From Anaerolineae bacterium (GTDB lineage: Bacteria > Chloroflexota > Anaerolineae > 4572-78 > NAK82), in the NCBI GenBank assembly GCA_030597485.1, contig JAUVRU010000144.1, forward strand, positions 1 through 6,179: 6,179 nt of DNA. Direction: 5' to 3'. Below are positions 1 to 6,179 of this stretch, in pieces. How positions within the stretch are numbered: the first letter of the stretch is position 1; the number at the start of each line of letters is the position of its first letter. The notes under the pieces are model-generated. The model did not search any database, was not told the DNA's origin, and was given only the letters and a program-made list of their open reading frames with translations. Made by a program: the position numbers and the translations under genes.

Positions 1-3000
1 GGGGCGACAGGATGGCAGCTGCCTGGCACCGATGCCTCAAGAGACGCCCGCCCGCCGGCCTTTCAGCGGGCGCCGCGTGAATACGTTGCGCTGCCTCAGG
101 ACACAGTCAAAGTGCAGGAACCGCCGGCTGCGCCCTCCCAGCCTTCCTTTTCATTGCTGAGCATCCTGTTGCCGGTGGTGGGCACGGTGATCATGTTGGG
201 GGTGATGCTGCTCGTTATCGGCGGCGGACGTGCCATCTACATGCTGGCGTACGCGCCTGTCATGCTGTTGTCTTATGTGGCATCCTATTTCACCTATCGG
301 AGCGCGCGCCGGAAGTACCAAGAGGCGGTGGCACAGCGGGAAGCGGGCTACCGCCAATACCTGGCCGGTTGTCGTCAGACACTTATGCGCCTTGACGAGG
401 AACAGCGACGGGCCTGTGTGATAGCTAATCCAACTCCCACGGGATGTCTGGCCCGGGCTGAGCGGCTGGATCGGCGCCTGTGGGAGCGGGCACCTGGGGA
501 CGAAGACTTCCTCGACCTGCGCCTGGGGCTGGGGCACCTGCCGCCATCCTTCACCATCGAGCCTCCCCCGCCTCCCCGGGATGTGCTGCAGCAAGATCCG
601 CTCTTCTACGAGGCGCAGGCCATCGCAGACGAGTTTGCCCTGGTGCGGGATGTGGCTATCACCTTGCCTCTGGCCGAGGCGGGTGTGGCCGGCCTGGCCG
701 GCCCCCGCTACTTATCGGCGGAGGCAACCCGTTGCCTGCTGCTGCAGCTGACCACCCACCACGCCCCCAATGAGCTGAAGCTGGTCCTGACATTCCCCGA
801 ATCGGAGATGGCGGACTGGGCCTGGACCCGCTGGTTGCCCCACACCTGGAGCGACGACCGTACCCGTCGCTTCGTGGCCGCCACGCCAGAATCCGCCCGG
901 CGGGTACTGTCAGAGGTGGAGGAGGTGCTGCGCCAGCGGCAGGCCGGGCATAATACTGATGCCCCTCCCCCTGTTCCCGCCTTTGTTTTTGTCTTTGCTG
1001 CCCCGGCCGTGTGGGCTGGGTCCGGGGCAGGAAGTGTAGGGCCGCTACTCCAGCTTCTTCTGACCCAGGGGCCATCTTTGGGTGCTTACACCCTGCTCCT
1101 GGCCGACCGACCCGAGCGGCTGGCCAAAGAGTGCAGCGCGGTGGTGAACCTGACAACGGGCGATGGACGCCTGTCGCTGGTTGGTCCTCCGCTTTCGGAG
1201 ACAGACTTCATTCCCGACCGATGTCCGACGGCGACCGCTGAGGCCCTGGCCCGGGCGCTGACACCGCTGCGAGTGCAGAGCCTGGACTCAGCCACCGAGC
1301 TGCCGGAGGTGGTGACCTTGTTGGACCTGTTGGACGCCGGTTTCGTCGAGGAGTTGCCGGTCGCCGATTCGTGGCGCCAGAGTGAGCCTTTCCGTTCCCT
1401 GGCAGTTCCCATCGGCGTGCAGGCCGGGGGCGAGATTCTATACCTGGACCTGCACGAACGCGGTCACGGGCCCCACGGCTTGATGGCGGGTGCCACCGGT
1501 TCCGGCAAGAGCGAATTGCTGCAATCCTTCATTGCCTCGCTGGCCGTCAGATTCCATCCTCATGACGTGGCTGTCATGCTGATTGACTACAAGGGTGGCG
1601 GCATGGCCAACGTCTTTCGCGAGCTGCCCCATCAGATCGGCATCATCACCAACCTGGAGGGCAACCTGGCCACCCGGGCCCTGATCGGTCTGCGCAGCGA
1701 ATACCTGCGGCGACAGCGGATGTTCGACGAGGTGGGCGTCAACCACATTGACGACTATCAACGCCTTTACCGAAGAGGGGAGATATCCGAGCCGTTGCCC
1801 CACCTGGCCATCATCGCCGACGAGTTCGCCGAGCTGATTCAGAACCAGCCCGATTTCATGGCCGAGCTGGTCAGCGGCGTGCGGGTAGGACGCAGCCTGG
1901 GCGTGCACCTGATCCTGGCCACCCAGAAACCGGCCGGCGTGGTGAACGACCAGATCTGGGGCAACACCCGCTTCCGGCTCTGCCTGCGGGTGGAGCAGCC
2001 GGAGGATAGCCAGGAAGTGCTCAAGCGCCCCGACGCCGCCGCCATCCGCCGACCCGGCCGCGCCTATTTCCAGGTGGGCATGAACGAGGTTTTCGAGGCT
2101 TTCCAGGCGGCCTGGGGGGGAGCTTCCTATGACCCCATGGCTGGCAGGACCCGCGTCGGCCAGAACGCCATCGCTGAAGTTGAGTTGGACGGCACCCGCC
2201 GCCGTCTCTGGCCCCGGGCTGAAGTGAAGCGCGCTGTTGTGGAAGGCCAGACCCAGCTGCAAGAGATAGTCGCCTACCTGAACGATGTGGCTGAGAGCGA
2301 GGGGATTTCCGCCCTACCTGGTCCCTGTCTTCCACCGCTGCCGGAAACAGTTGTCCTCGACGATGTGCGTTCGGACACTGACGGATGGGATGGGCAAAGT
2401 TGGAGACCTACCTCGGAGTGGCTGACTCCGGTCGTGGGTCTGCTGGATGACCCTGCCAGCCAGTCCCAGTCGCCTGTAAGACTACCGCTAGGACGTGAGG
2501 GACACCTGGCCATCTTCGGCGCTCCCGGGTCGGGTAAGACCACCTATCTGCAGACTCTCATCACCTCGCTCACATTGGATCATTCTCCCCAGGACCTGAA
2601 TCTGTACCTGATGGATTTTGGAGCCCGGCTGTTAGGACAGTTTGAATCCTTGCCCCACGTGGGTGGTGTGATCCTGCCTGATGAGACAGAGCGTATGCAC
2701 CGGCTTTTCGGTATGGTGTCGCGCCAGCTCGATGAGCGTAAGCAGCTGCTGTCCGAAGCAGGCGTGGGCACGCTCGCAGCCTATCGGAGCCAGGCGGCGG
2801 ACCCGCCTCCGGCCCTGGTGCTGATCCTGGACAACTACGTCGAGTTTCGCAATGCCTATGAAGATCTGGAGGAGAATCTTGCGCGCATAGCGCGTGAAGG
2901 CGGCGGTATGGGCGTGCACCTGGTGCTCACGACCAGTACAGTCAATCTGCCGTACCAGTTGGGCACCAATATCAGTGAGGCAGTGGCTCTTGAACTCACC

Positions 3001-4110
3001 GACGTAACGGACTATCCCTTCATCGTGGGACGCACAGACGGTTTGGTCCCGGCCGTGGGTGTGCCCGGTCGCGGATTGGTTAAAGGGCAACCTCCGCGTG
3101 AGTTCCAGACGGCGCTGCCAGATCGAAGCGCCACGGAGGCGGAGCGGAGCGCAGCTCTCAAGGATTTGATGAAGGCTATGGCCTCTGCCTGGACCGGCAC
3201 CACGGCGCCCGAGATCGACGTGCTTCCTGATGTCATTCCTCTCAGCCAGCTGTTGCCGGACTCGGATACCTGGGTCTCTTTTCCCGAATCACCACTGGAC
3301 GGCCCCCTGGGGCTGGATGCCGAAACGCTGGAGCCAGCGTTGATCGACTTGGCTGCTGGCCCCAACTTCCTGATCACCGGCCCTCCGGGCAGTGGCAAGA
3401 CCACCATGCTGCACACCTGGTTGTTGGCTCTGGCAGAGCGCTTTCCGCCAGATCGAGTCAGGTTCTACCTGATGGGCCTGGGTGATCAGCGTCTCATGCC
3501 ATTTCGATCACTGCCCCACACAGCTGCGTACGTGCAAGACGACGATAGCCTGACGGAGATTGTGGACAAGATTGGCCAGGCGCTGGAAAAGCGTCACCAG
3601 GCGCTGGCGGCAGCCCGCGAGGCAGCTGGTGGGATTATGGACGAGCAATCCTTTGTCAACCAATACCCAGCGCTGATCTTGGCAACGGACGACTTGGACC
3701 AGTTCCTGGTTCACGCCAGCGATGCTAACCAGGACTCGCTGCTGGGCCTGCTGCAGCGTGGCAAGAACCTGGGCTTCTACACGTTGGTGACTGGCGGGGT
3801 TGGCAAGTTTGCATCAGTATATGATGGGTTCAGCCTGGCAATCAAAGAGGGGCAAACTGGCTTCCTGATAGGGAGTGGCGATCGCGATAATCTGTCCATT
3901 TTCAACATATACAGTTTGCAGGTGTCGATGGCGGTGGGCGGCAAATCGCAGTTACCTGGCAGAGGCTACTTCCTGCGGCGAGGCCGAGCCCGGGCTCTGC
4001 AGACAGCCAGCTGCCACGCCGGCACCCCGGGCCTGATGGAGTGGATCAAAGGGATTAGCCAAAAAAAGCAATCAGCGGTCGGCAATCAGCCGTCAGCGGT
4101 CAGCAGTTAG
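1..4110 (+). CDS. eccC: Type VII secretion system ATPase EccC/EssC, three FtsK/SpoIIIE domains (5' partial)
   Basis: This is the membrane-anchored motor that recognises and drives WXG100/ESX-type substrates through a type VII secretion system. Residues are counted from the GTG at base 112. Two hydrophobic helices (about 13-38 and 42-61) are followed by a charged linker domain (about 62-190). Three ATPase domains follow. Domain 1 has Walker A GATGSGKS (460-467), Walker B ending in D570-E571, and an HLILATQKP segment (599-607). Domain 2 has Walker A GAPGSGKT (803-810) and Walker B ending D907-N908. Domain 3 has Walker A GPPGSGKT (1090-1097) and Walker B ending D1193-D1194. Only domain 1 keeps the catalytic Glu, which fits what I recall of this family. 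The frame has no stop back to base 1. The stretch FQRAPREYVALPQDTVKVQEPP, split around base 112 (FQRAPREYVAL at 61-93), resembles the conserved EccC N-terminus, so I place the start upstream of the window. The GTG at 112 has only a weak AGGA before it. The last dozen or so residues are encoded by a 7-bp repeat array. Single-chain architecture is seen in both EccC and EssC; no ESX neighbours are visible to decide the subtype. Confidence 0.93.
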   Translation, partial: GATGWQLPGTDASRDARPPAFQRAPREYVALPQDTVKVQEPPAAPSQPSFSLLSILLPVVGTVIMLGVMLLVIGGGRAIYMLAYAPVMLLSYVASYFTYRSARRKYQEAVAQREAGYRQYLAGCRQTLMRLDEEQRRACVIANPTPTGCLARAERLDRRLWERAPGDEDFLDLRLGLGHLPPSFTIEPPPPPRDVLQQDPLFYEAQAIADEFALVRDVAITLPLAEAGVAGLAGPRYLSAEATRCLLLQLTTHHAPNELKLVLTFPESEMADWAWTRWLPHTWSDDRTRRFVAATPESARRVLSEVEEVLRQRQAGHNTDAPPPVPAFVFVFAAPAVWAGSGAGSVGPLLQLLLTQGPSLGAYTLLLADRPERLAKECSAVVNLTTGDGRLSLVGPPLSETDFIPDRCPTATAEALARALTPLRVQSLDSATELPEVVTLLDLLDAGFVEELPVADSWRQSEPFRSLAVPIGVQAGGEILYLDLHERGHGPHGLMAGATGSGKSELLQSFIASLAVRFHPHDVAVMLIDYKGGGMANVFRELPHQIGIITNLEGNLATRALIGLRSEYLRRQRMFDEVGVNHIDDYQRLYRRGEISEPLPHLAIIADEFAELIQNQPDFMAELVSGVRVGRSLGVHLILATQKPAGVVNDQIWGNTRFRLCLRVEQPEDSQEVLKRPDAAAIRRPGRAYFQVGMNEVFEAFQAAWGGASYDPMAGRTRVGQNAIAEVELDGTRRRLWPRAEVKRAVVEGQTQLQEIVAYLNDVAESEGISALPGPCLPPLPETVVLDDVRSDTDGWDGQSWRPTSEWLTPVVGLLDDPASQSQSPVRLPLGREGHLAIFGAPGSGKTTYLQTLITSLTLDHSPQDLNLYLMDFGARLLGQFESLPHVGGVILPDETERMHRLFGMVSRQLDERKQLLSEAGVGTLAAYRSQAADPPPALVLILDNYVEFRNAYEDLEENLARIAREGGGMGVHLVLTTSTVNLPYQLGTNISEAVALELTDVTDYPFIVGRTDGLVPAVGVPGRGLVKGQPPREFQTALPDRSATEAERSAALKDLMKAMASAWTGTTAPEIDVLPDVIPLSQLLPDSDTWVSFPESPLDGPLGLDAETLEPALIDLAAGPNFLITGPPGSGKTTMLHTWLLALAERFPPDRVRFYLMGLGDQRLMPFRSLPHTAAYVQDDDSLTEIVDKIGQALEKRHQALAAAREAAGGIMDEQSFVNQYPALILATDDLDQFLVHASDANQDSLLGLLQRGKNLGFYTLVTGGVGKFASVYDGFSLAIKEGQTGFLIGSGDRDNLSIFNIYSLQVSMAVGGKSQLPGRGYFLRRGRARALQTASCHAGTPGLMEWIKGISQKKQSAVGNQPSAVSS

Positions 4111-4118
4111 CCATCAGC
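4070..4118 (+). repeat. Heptanucleotide tandem array 1, consensus NRTCAGC, 7 units
   Basis: Seven contiguous 7-bp units read aatcagc, ggtcggc, aatcagc, cgtcagc, ggtcagc, agttagc and catcagc. The TCAGC core is exact in five units; the others are TCGGC and TTAGC. The array begins inside the 3' end of the secretion ATPase gene and runs 8 bp past its stop. The TAG stop at 4108-4110 is the TTAGC variant unit. On the minus strand six of the seven units contain TGA or TAA. It resembles in kind the heptanucleotide STRR repeats described in cyanobacteria, but I cannot tell whether the unit is found elsewhere in this genome. Confidence 0.9.
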
Positions 4119-4143
4119 CACAACCGCGCGGCCGCCGCTTGAT

Positions 4144-4206
4144 ACTCTCTACTGTTTACTGACTACTGTCTACTGCCTACTGTCTACTGCCTACTGTCTA
4201 CTGCTC
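4144..4206 (-). repeat. Heptanucleotide tandem array 2, consensus ACTGYCT (+) / AGRCAGT (-), 9 units
   Basis: Nine 7-bp units on the plus strand read actctct, actgttt, actgact, then actgtct and actgcct alternating (five units in all, 4165-4199), and finally actgctc. The alternation of actgtct with actgcct suggests duplication of a 14-bp dimer. The unit sequence and phase differ from the array 26 bp to the left. The array contains the stop codon (4191-4193) and the last few codons of the minus-strand glycogen synthase-like gene. On the minus strand each of the eight unit junctions is TAG (seven) or TAA (one). No coding or RNA function is evident. Confidence 0.92.
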
Positions 4207-5801
4207 ACCCTCACCGCCGCCTCATACAGCGGCAAATATCCTCGTCGCAGCACCTTATCCCATGTGTACCGGTCGTGTATCCTGCGGATGGCCTGCTGGA
4301 TGATGCGTTGGTGCTGTTCTGGATGCTGGCGAAAGGTGATCATCGCCCGGCGCAAGGTGTCGGCCAGCGCCTCGGCGGTGTGGGGAGTGTAGCCGTACCC
4401 CGTCACCCCATCTTCGACCTTCACCAGTCCGCCCACCAGGTGAACGATGGGCACATTGCCCATCAGCTGGGCCATGTAGTCGGTCAGGCCACAGGGCTCG
4501 AATGCGGCCGGGTTGACGAAAAAGTCACCGCCGGCATAGATGCGATGGGCCAGTGTCGGCCCGTAGCCCACGGCCACCGCTACGCGCCCCTCGAAACGTG
4601 GGTCGCGCGCCAGGCGAACCAGTGCTTCCTGGTAGCCTGGGTCGCCGGTACCCAGCACCAGGAACAGGACATCTGGGTCAGGGGGCGACTGACTCGGCAC
4701 CCCTGCCAGCAACTGGCGGACAGCACCGGTAAACCGATCCACTCCCTTCTGAGCCGTCAGCCGGCTGATCATAGTGACCAGTGGCCGGCCGGGGGCGTCA
4801 TCCAACCGACCTTCCATCTGCACACCAGCAGATTGACGCCGGTTGATCTCCGCGATGAGGGCCCGCCGGCATTCACGCTTGCCCGCCATGTTGCCGCTCA
4901 GCGGATCGTACCCAGCCGCGATGCCCATAGCAGTGGGATTGGTGGGGTCGTACTCGGCCGGGTCGATGCCATTGGTGACGCCGAGCAATTCGATGCCCCG
5001 CTCCAGGAACGCGCTGCCGATGCCGACCGTCTGCTCATCCTCTGCCGGGGCTTCCATAATCTCGCGGGCGTAGTTCTCGCTGACAGTGTTGATGAAGTCG
5101 GCATACAGGCCACCCACGATGAAGGGATATATGCCGCCCCGGTGCCATCCCTGGTCAAGCACCCCCTGCGGAAGTTCGGTGACGGCCTGAGCGAACTCGG
5201 CATCATACACTTCCTGATGATATCCGGGTCCGGCGTTGTGAACCGTGATGCCGGCACCGATCCCGGAGAAGTAGGCTTGGTAGCGGGGCACGGTCCGCAT
5301 CATGGCCGGGATGAGGGCAGTGTGGGCGTCCTGGCCATGGATCGGGTCGGGGCGAGCATCCAGGGACTGGACGAGCTCCAGGGTGGCCTTTTGCAGGACC
5401 ACATTCATCTGGAAGTAATCAAGGTATCCGTCACCGGTTAGCTCGGGCTCACCGCCGCGCTCCGCCTCGTTCTGGGTATAGGTATATATGCCTTCCTTTT
5501 CGGCATAACAAGGCGTATCCACCAGGAATATGGAAGCGCCTACCTGTTCGGTTCGGTAGATGCGGGCGTGGACAATCCGCTCTTCATAGGTGAGATTCAT
5601 GGGGAAGGCCAGCTCGATGCCGGTGTCCGTTAGCGGCTGGCGGTCAACCAACGAATAGAGAGGCATCACCAGCGTCGCCCGGATTCCGCGGTGGGCGAGG
5701 GCGGCCAACAGCGGGCGTGCCACGTCCTTCACCCCGCCCACCCCGGCCAGGCCCGCCATCGCTCGGCTGACCATCCACACATCGTTGACGACAGAGGACA
5801 T
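4191..5801 (-). CDS. glgA: GT5 family glycogen/starch synthase-like glycosyltransferase, divergent
   Basis: The 536-residue product belongs to the GT5 glycogen synthases, which move glucose from ADP-glucose (or UDP-glucose) onto the non-reducing end of an alpha-1,4-glucan in the cytoplasm. Features in order: GVGGVKDV (20-27) at the place of the usual KTGGLGDV loop, HGQDAHTAL (155-163), TVHN (186-189), TVSENYAREI (239-248), NGIDPAEYDP (277-286), SRLTAQKG with R347 and K352 (346-353), LVLGTGDPGYQ (381-391), FEPCGL with E435 and C437 (434-439) and GGL (457-459). Length is slightly above the usual 470-500. I chose the ATG at 5801 because the GT5 N-terminus begins there and AGGAG lies 6 nt before it. 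An in-frame ATG at 5960 would add 53 unrelated residues and overlap the upstream gene. Oddities: the family's KTGGL lysine is replaced by glycine, DWH reads DAH, and the final SRQ plus stop come from a heptad array. Membership in GT5 is secure; a true glycogen synthase role is likely but not certain given those changes. Confidence 0.9.
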   Translation of the reverse strand: MSSVVNDVWMVSRAMAGLAGVGGVKDVARPLLAALAHRGIRATLVMPLYSLVDRQPLTDTGIELAFPMNLTYEERIVHARIYRTEQVGASIFLVDTPCYAEKEGIYTYTQNEAERGGEPELTGDGYLDYFQMNVVLQKATLELVQSLDARPDPIHGQDAHTALIPAMMRTVPRYQAYFSGIGAGITVHNAGPGYHQEVYDAEFAQAVTELPQGVLDQGWHRGGIYPFIVGGLYADFINTVSENYAREIMEAPAEDEQTVGIGSAFLERGIELLGVTNGIDPAEYDPTNPTAMGIAAGYDPLSGNMAGKRECRRALIAEINRRQSAGVQMEGRLDDAPGRPLVTMISRLTAQKGVDRFTGAVRQLLAGVPSQSPPDPDVLFLVLGTGDPGYQEALVRLARDPRFEGRVAVAVGYGPTLAHRIYAGGDFFVNPAAFEPCGLTDYMAQLMGNVPIVHLVGGLVKVEDGVTGYGYTPHTAEALADTLRRAMITFRQHPEQHQRIIQQAIRRIHDRYTWDKVLRRGYLPLYEAAVRVSSRQ

Positions 5802-5807
5802 AGGGAT

Positions 5808-5812
5808 CTCCT
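5808..5812 (-). promoter_or_regulatory. Ribosome binding site AGGAG of the GT5 synthase gene
   Basis: On the minus strand AGGAG is followed by 6 nt and then the ATG at 5801. This spacing is near ideal for a Shine-Dalgarno site. It decides the start against the longer frame that opens at 5960. Confidence 0.85.
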
Positions 5813-5817
5813 GTTGT

Positions 5818-5857
5818 GTGACGCCACATGTCGGTATCGTCAGAATCAAGGCGTCAC
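5818..5857. promoter_or_regulatory. Perfect 8-bp inverted repeat (GTGACGCC / GGCGTCAC) upstream of the synthase gene
   Basis: The arms occupy 5818-5825 and 5850-5857 and are perfectly complementary, separated by 24 bp. Arm centres lie 32 bp apart, about three helical turns. The proximal arm sits 5 nt upstream of the synthase ribosome binding site. It could be a two-site operator for a dimeric regulator or a leader stem in the mRNA. There is no T-tract after it in the minus-strand direction, so it does not look like a terminator. The arms are exact; the function is inference, and chance cannot be excluded for 8 bp. Confidence 0.45.
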
Positions 5858-5943
5858 GCTTGCAGCCTGACCCCAACGCATGCCATCTTGGGTGGCGATG
5901 GAATCGCAAGACGGATGACATACCTGAGTGTAGCCACAGAATG

Positions 5944-6179
5944 CTATTCCCGCCACTCACTCAACTGGCTGAGGGCATATGTCTCATCATCGGTTAGCTG
6001 CACTTCGAGCCCACCCAGCGTCGCCGTCAATTGGGCCGGCACGTTGGCCCCGATGATGGGTGCGGTGACAACCGGCTGGTTCAGCATCCAGGCAATAGCT
6101 ACCTGGGCCACAGTGGCCTCATGCGCGCGGCCTATCTCCTCCATCTTCTCAATCAGGATGAAGTTGTGGTCGGTCATGA
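5944..6179 (-). CDS. Aldo/keto reductase, C-terminal fragment (5' end outside window)
   Basis: Only about the last 78 codons are in the window; family members are usually 300-340 residues. The visible part is the C-terminal end of the (beta/alpha)8 barrel of an NAD(P)H-dependent oxidoreductase. Counting from the internal ATG at 6177, it contains TVAQVAIAWMLNQP (22-35), VTAPIIGANVPAQL (37-50) and the LGGLEVQLTDDE helix start (54-65), a pattern typical of bacterial aldo/keto reductases such as the AKR11/AKR12-type enzymes. The catalytic tetrad (Asp, Tyr, Lys, His) lies upstream and cannot be checked. The reading frame is open through the right edge, so the ATG at 6177 is not taken as the start. 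It is followed on the same strand, after 142 bp, by the GT5 synthase. Substrate is unknown. Confidence 0.88.
   Translation of the reverse strand, partial: MTDHNFILIEKMEEIGRAHEATVAQVAIAWMLNQPVVTAPIIGANVPAQLTATLGGLEVQLTDDETYALSQLSEWRE

Noticed and set aside
1438..2262. 274-codon minus-strand open frame opposite the ATPase
   Set aside because: It lies entirely antisense to domain 1 of a well-supported gene and its translation resembles no family; it is a product of GC-rich codon structure.
112..4110. GTG at 112 as the start of the secretion ATPase
   Set aside because: The frame is open to base 1, and the residues before the GTG match the conserved EccC N-terminal stretch. The upstream AGGA is weak and poorly spaced. 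The ATGs at 12 and 32 are in other frames.
4119..4143. Intrinsic terminator between the convergent genes
   Set aside because: The only palindrome is the 8-bp gcggccgc at 4128-4135, which has no loop and no T-tract after it on either strand.
4070..4206. CRISPR array
   Set aside because: The repeats are 7 bp, contiguous and without spacers.
4275..5441. 388-codon plus-strand open frame opposite the synthase
   Set aside because: It is antisense to the GT5 gene, whose motifs are unmistakable. The plus-strand product is His/Gln/Val-rich and unrecognisable.
5887..5910. Small hairpin (GCGAT/ATCGC around a 3-nt loop) as terminator of the reductase
   Set aside because: The stem is only 5 bp and no T-tract follows in the minus-strand direction.
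5802..5943. Sigma-70 promoter for the synthase
   Set aside because: Candidate TTGCGA or TTGATT boxes have no matching -10 element at 16-18 bp, so none is called.
5802..5960. N-terminal extension of the synthase from the ATG at 5960
   Set aside because: The 53 extra residues show no family similarity, the extension would overlap the reductase stop, and AGGAG with ideal spacing marks the ATG at 5801.

Overview
The window is GC-rich and densely coding. It holds one large plus-strand gene open at the left edge, followed by two minus-strand genes, the second cut by the right edge. I suspect Chloroflexota (Caldilinea/Anaerolineae-like), because a single-chain EccC/EssC-type ATPase sits beside a divergent bacterial GT5 glycogen synthase and short heptanucleotide repeat arrays lie between genes. 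This is inference: there is no rRNA or other phylogenetic marker here.

Layout. Bases 1-4110 (+) encode almost all of a type VII secretion (ESX/WXG100) coupling ATPase: two N-terminal membrane helices, a cytoplasmic linker domain and three tandem FtsK/SpoIIIE-like ATPase domains. The reading frame is open to base 1, and its conserved N-terminal stretch lies before the first usable start codon, so the real start is probably upstream of the window. Bases 4191-5801 (-) encode a 536-residue GT5 glycogen/starch synthase-like enzyme with a clear ribosome binding site. It keeps the SRLTAQKG and FEPCGL signatures but departs from the canonical family at several other active-site positions. Bases 5944-6179 (-) are the C-terminal end of an aldo/keto reductase.

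The ATPase and synthase genes converge. The 80 bp between their stop codons, plus the last codons of both genes, consist largely of two different 7-bp tandem repeat arrays (4070-4118 and 4144-4206). Each gene's TAG stop is made from a repeat unit. On the minus strand nearly every unit or unit junction carries a stop triplet, and because 7 is not a multiple of 3 the arrays stop translation in all three minus-strand frames. No convincing intrinsic terminator is visible.

The 142 bp between the reductase and the synthase contain a perfect 8-bp inverted repeat just upstream of the synthase ribosome binding site, a candidate operator or leader hairpin. Nothing suggests that the secretion ATPase and the two metabolic genes work together: they are on opposite strands and separated by repeats. 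The reductase and synthase could be co-transcribed, but the gap between them also leaves room for a separate promoter.
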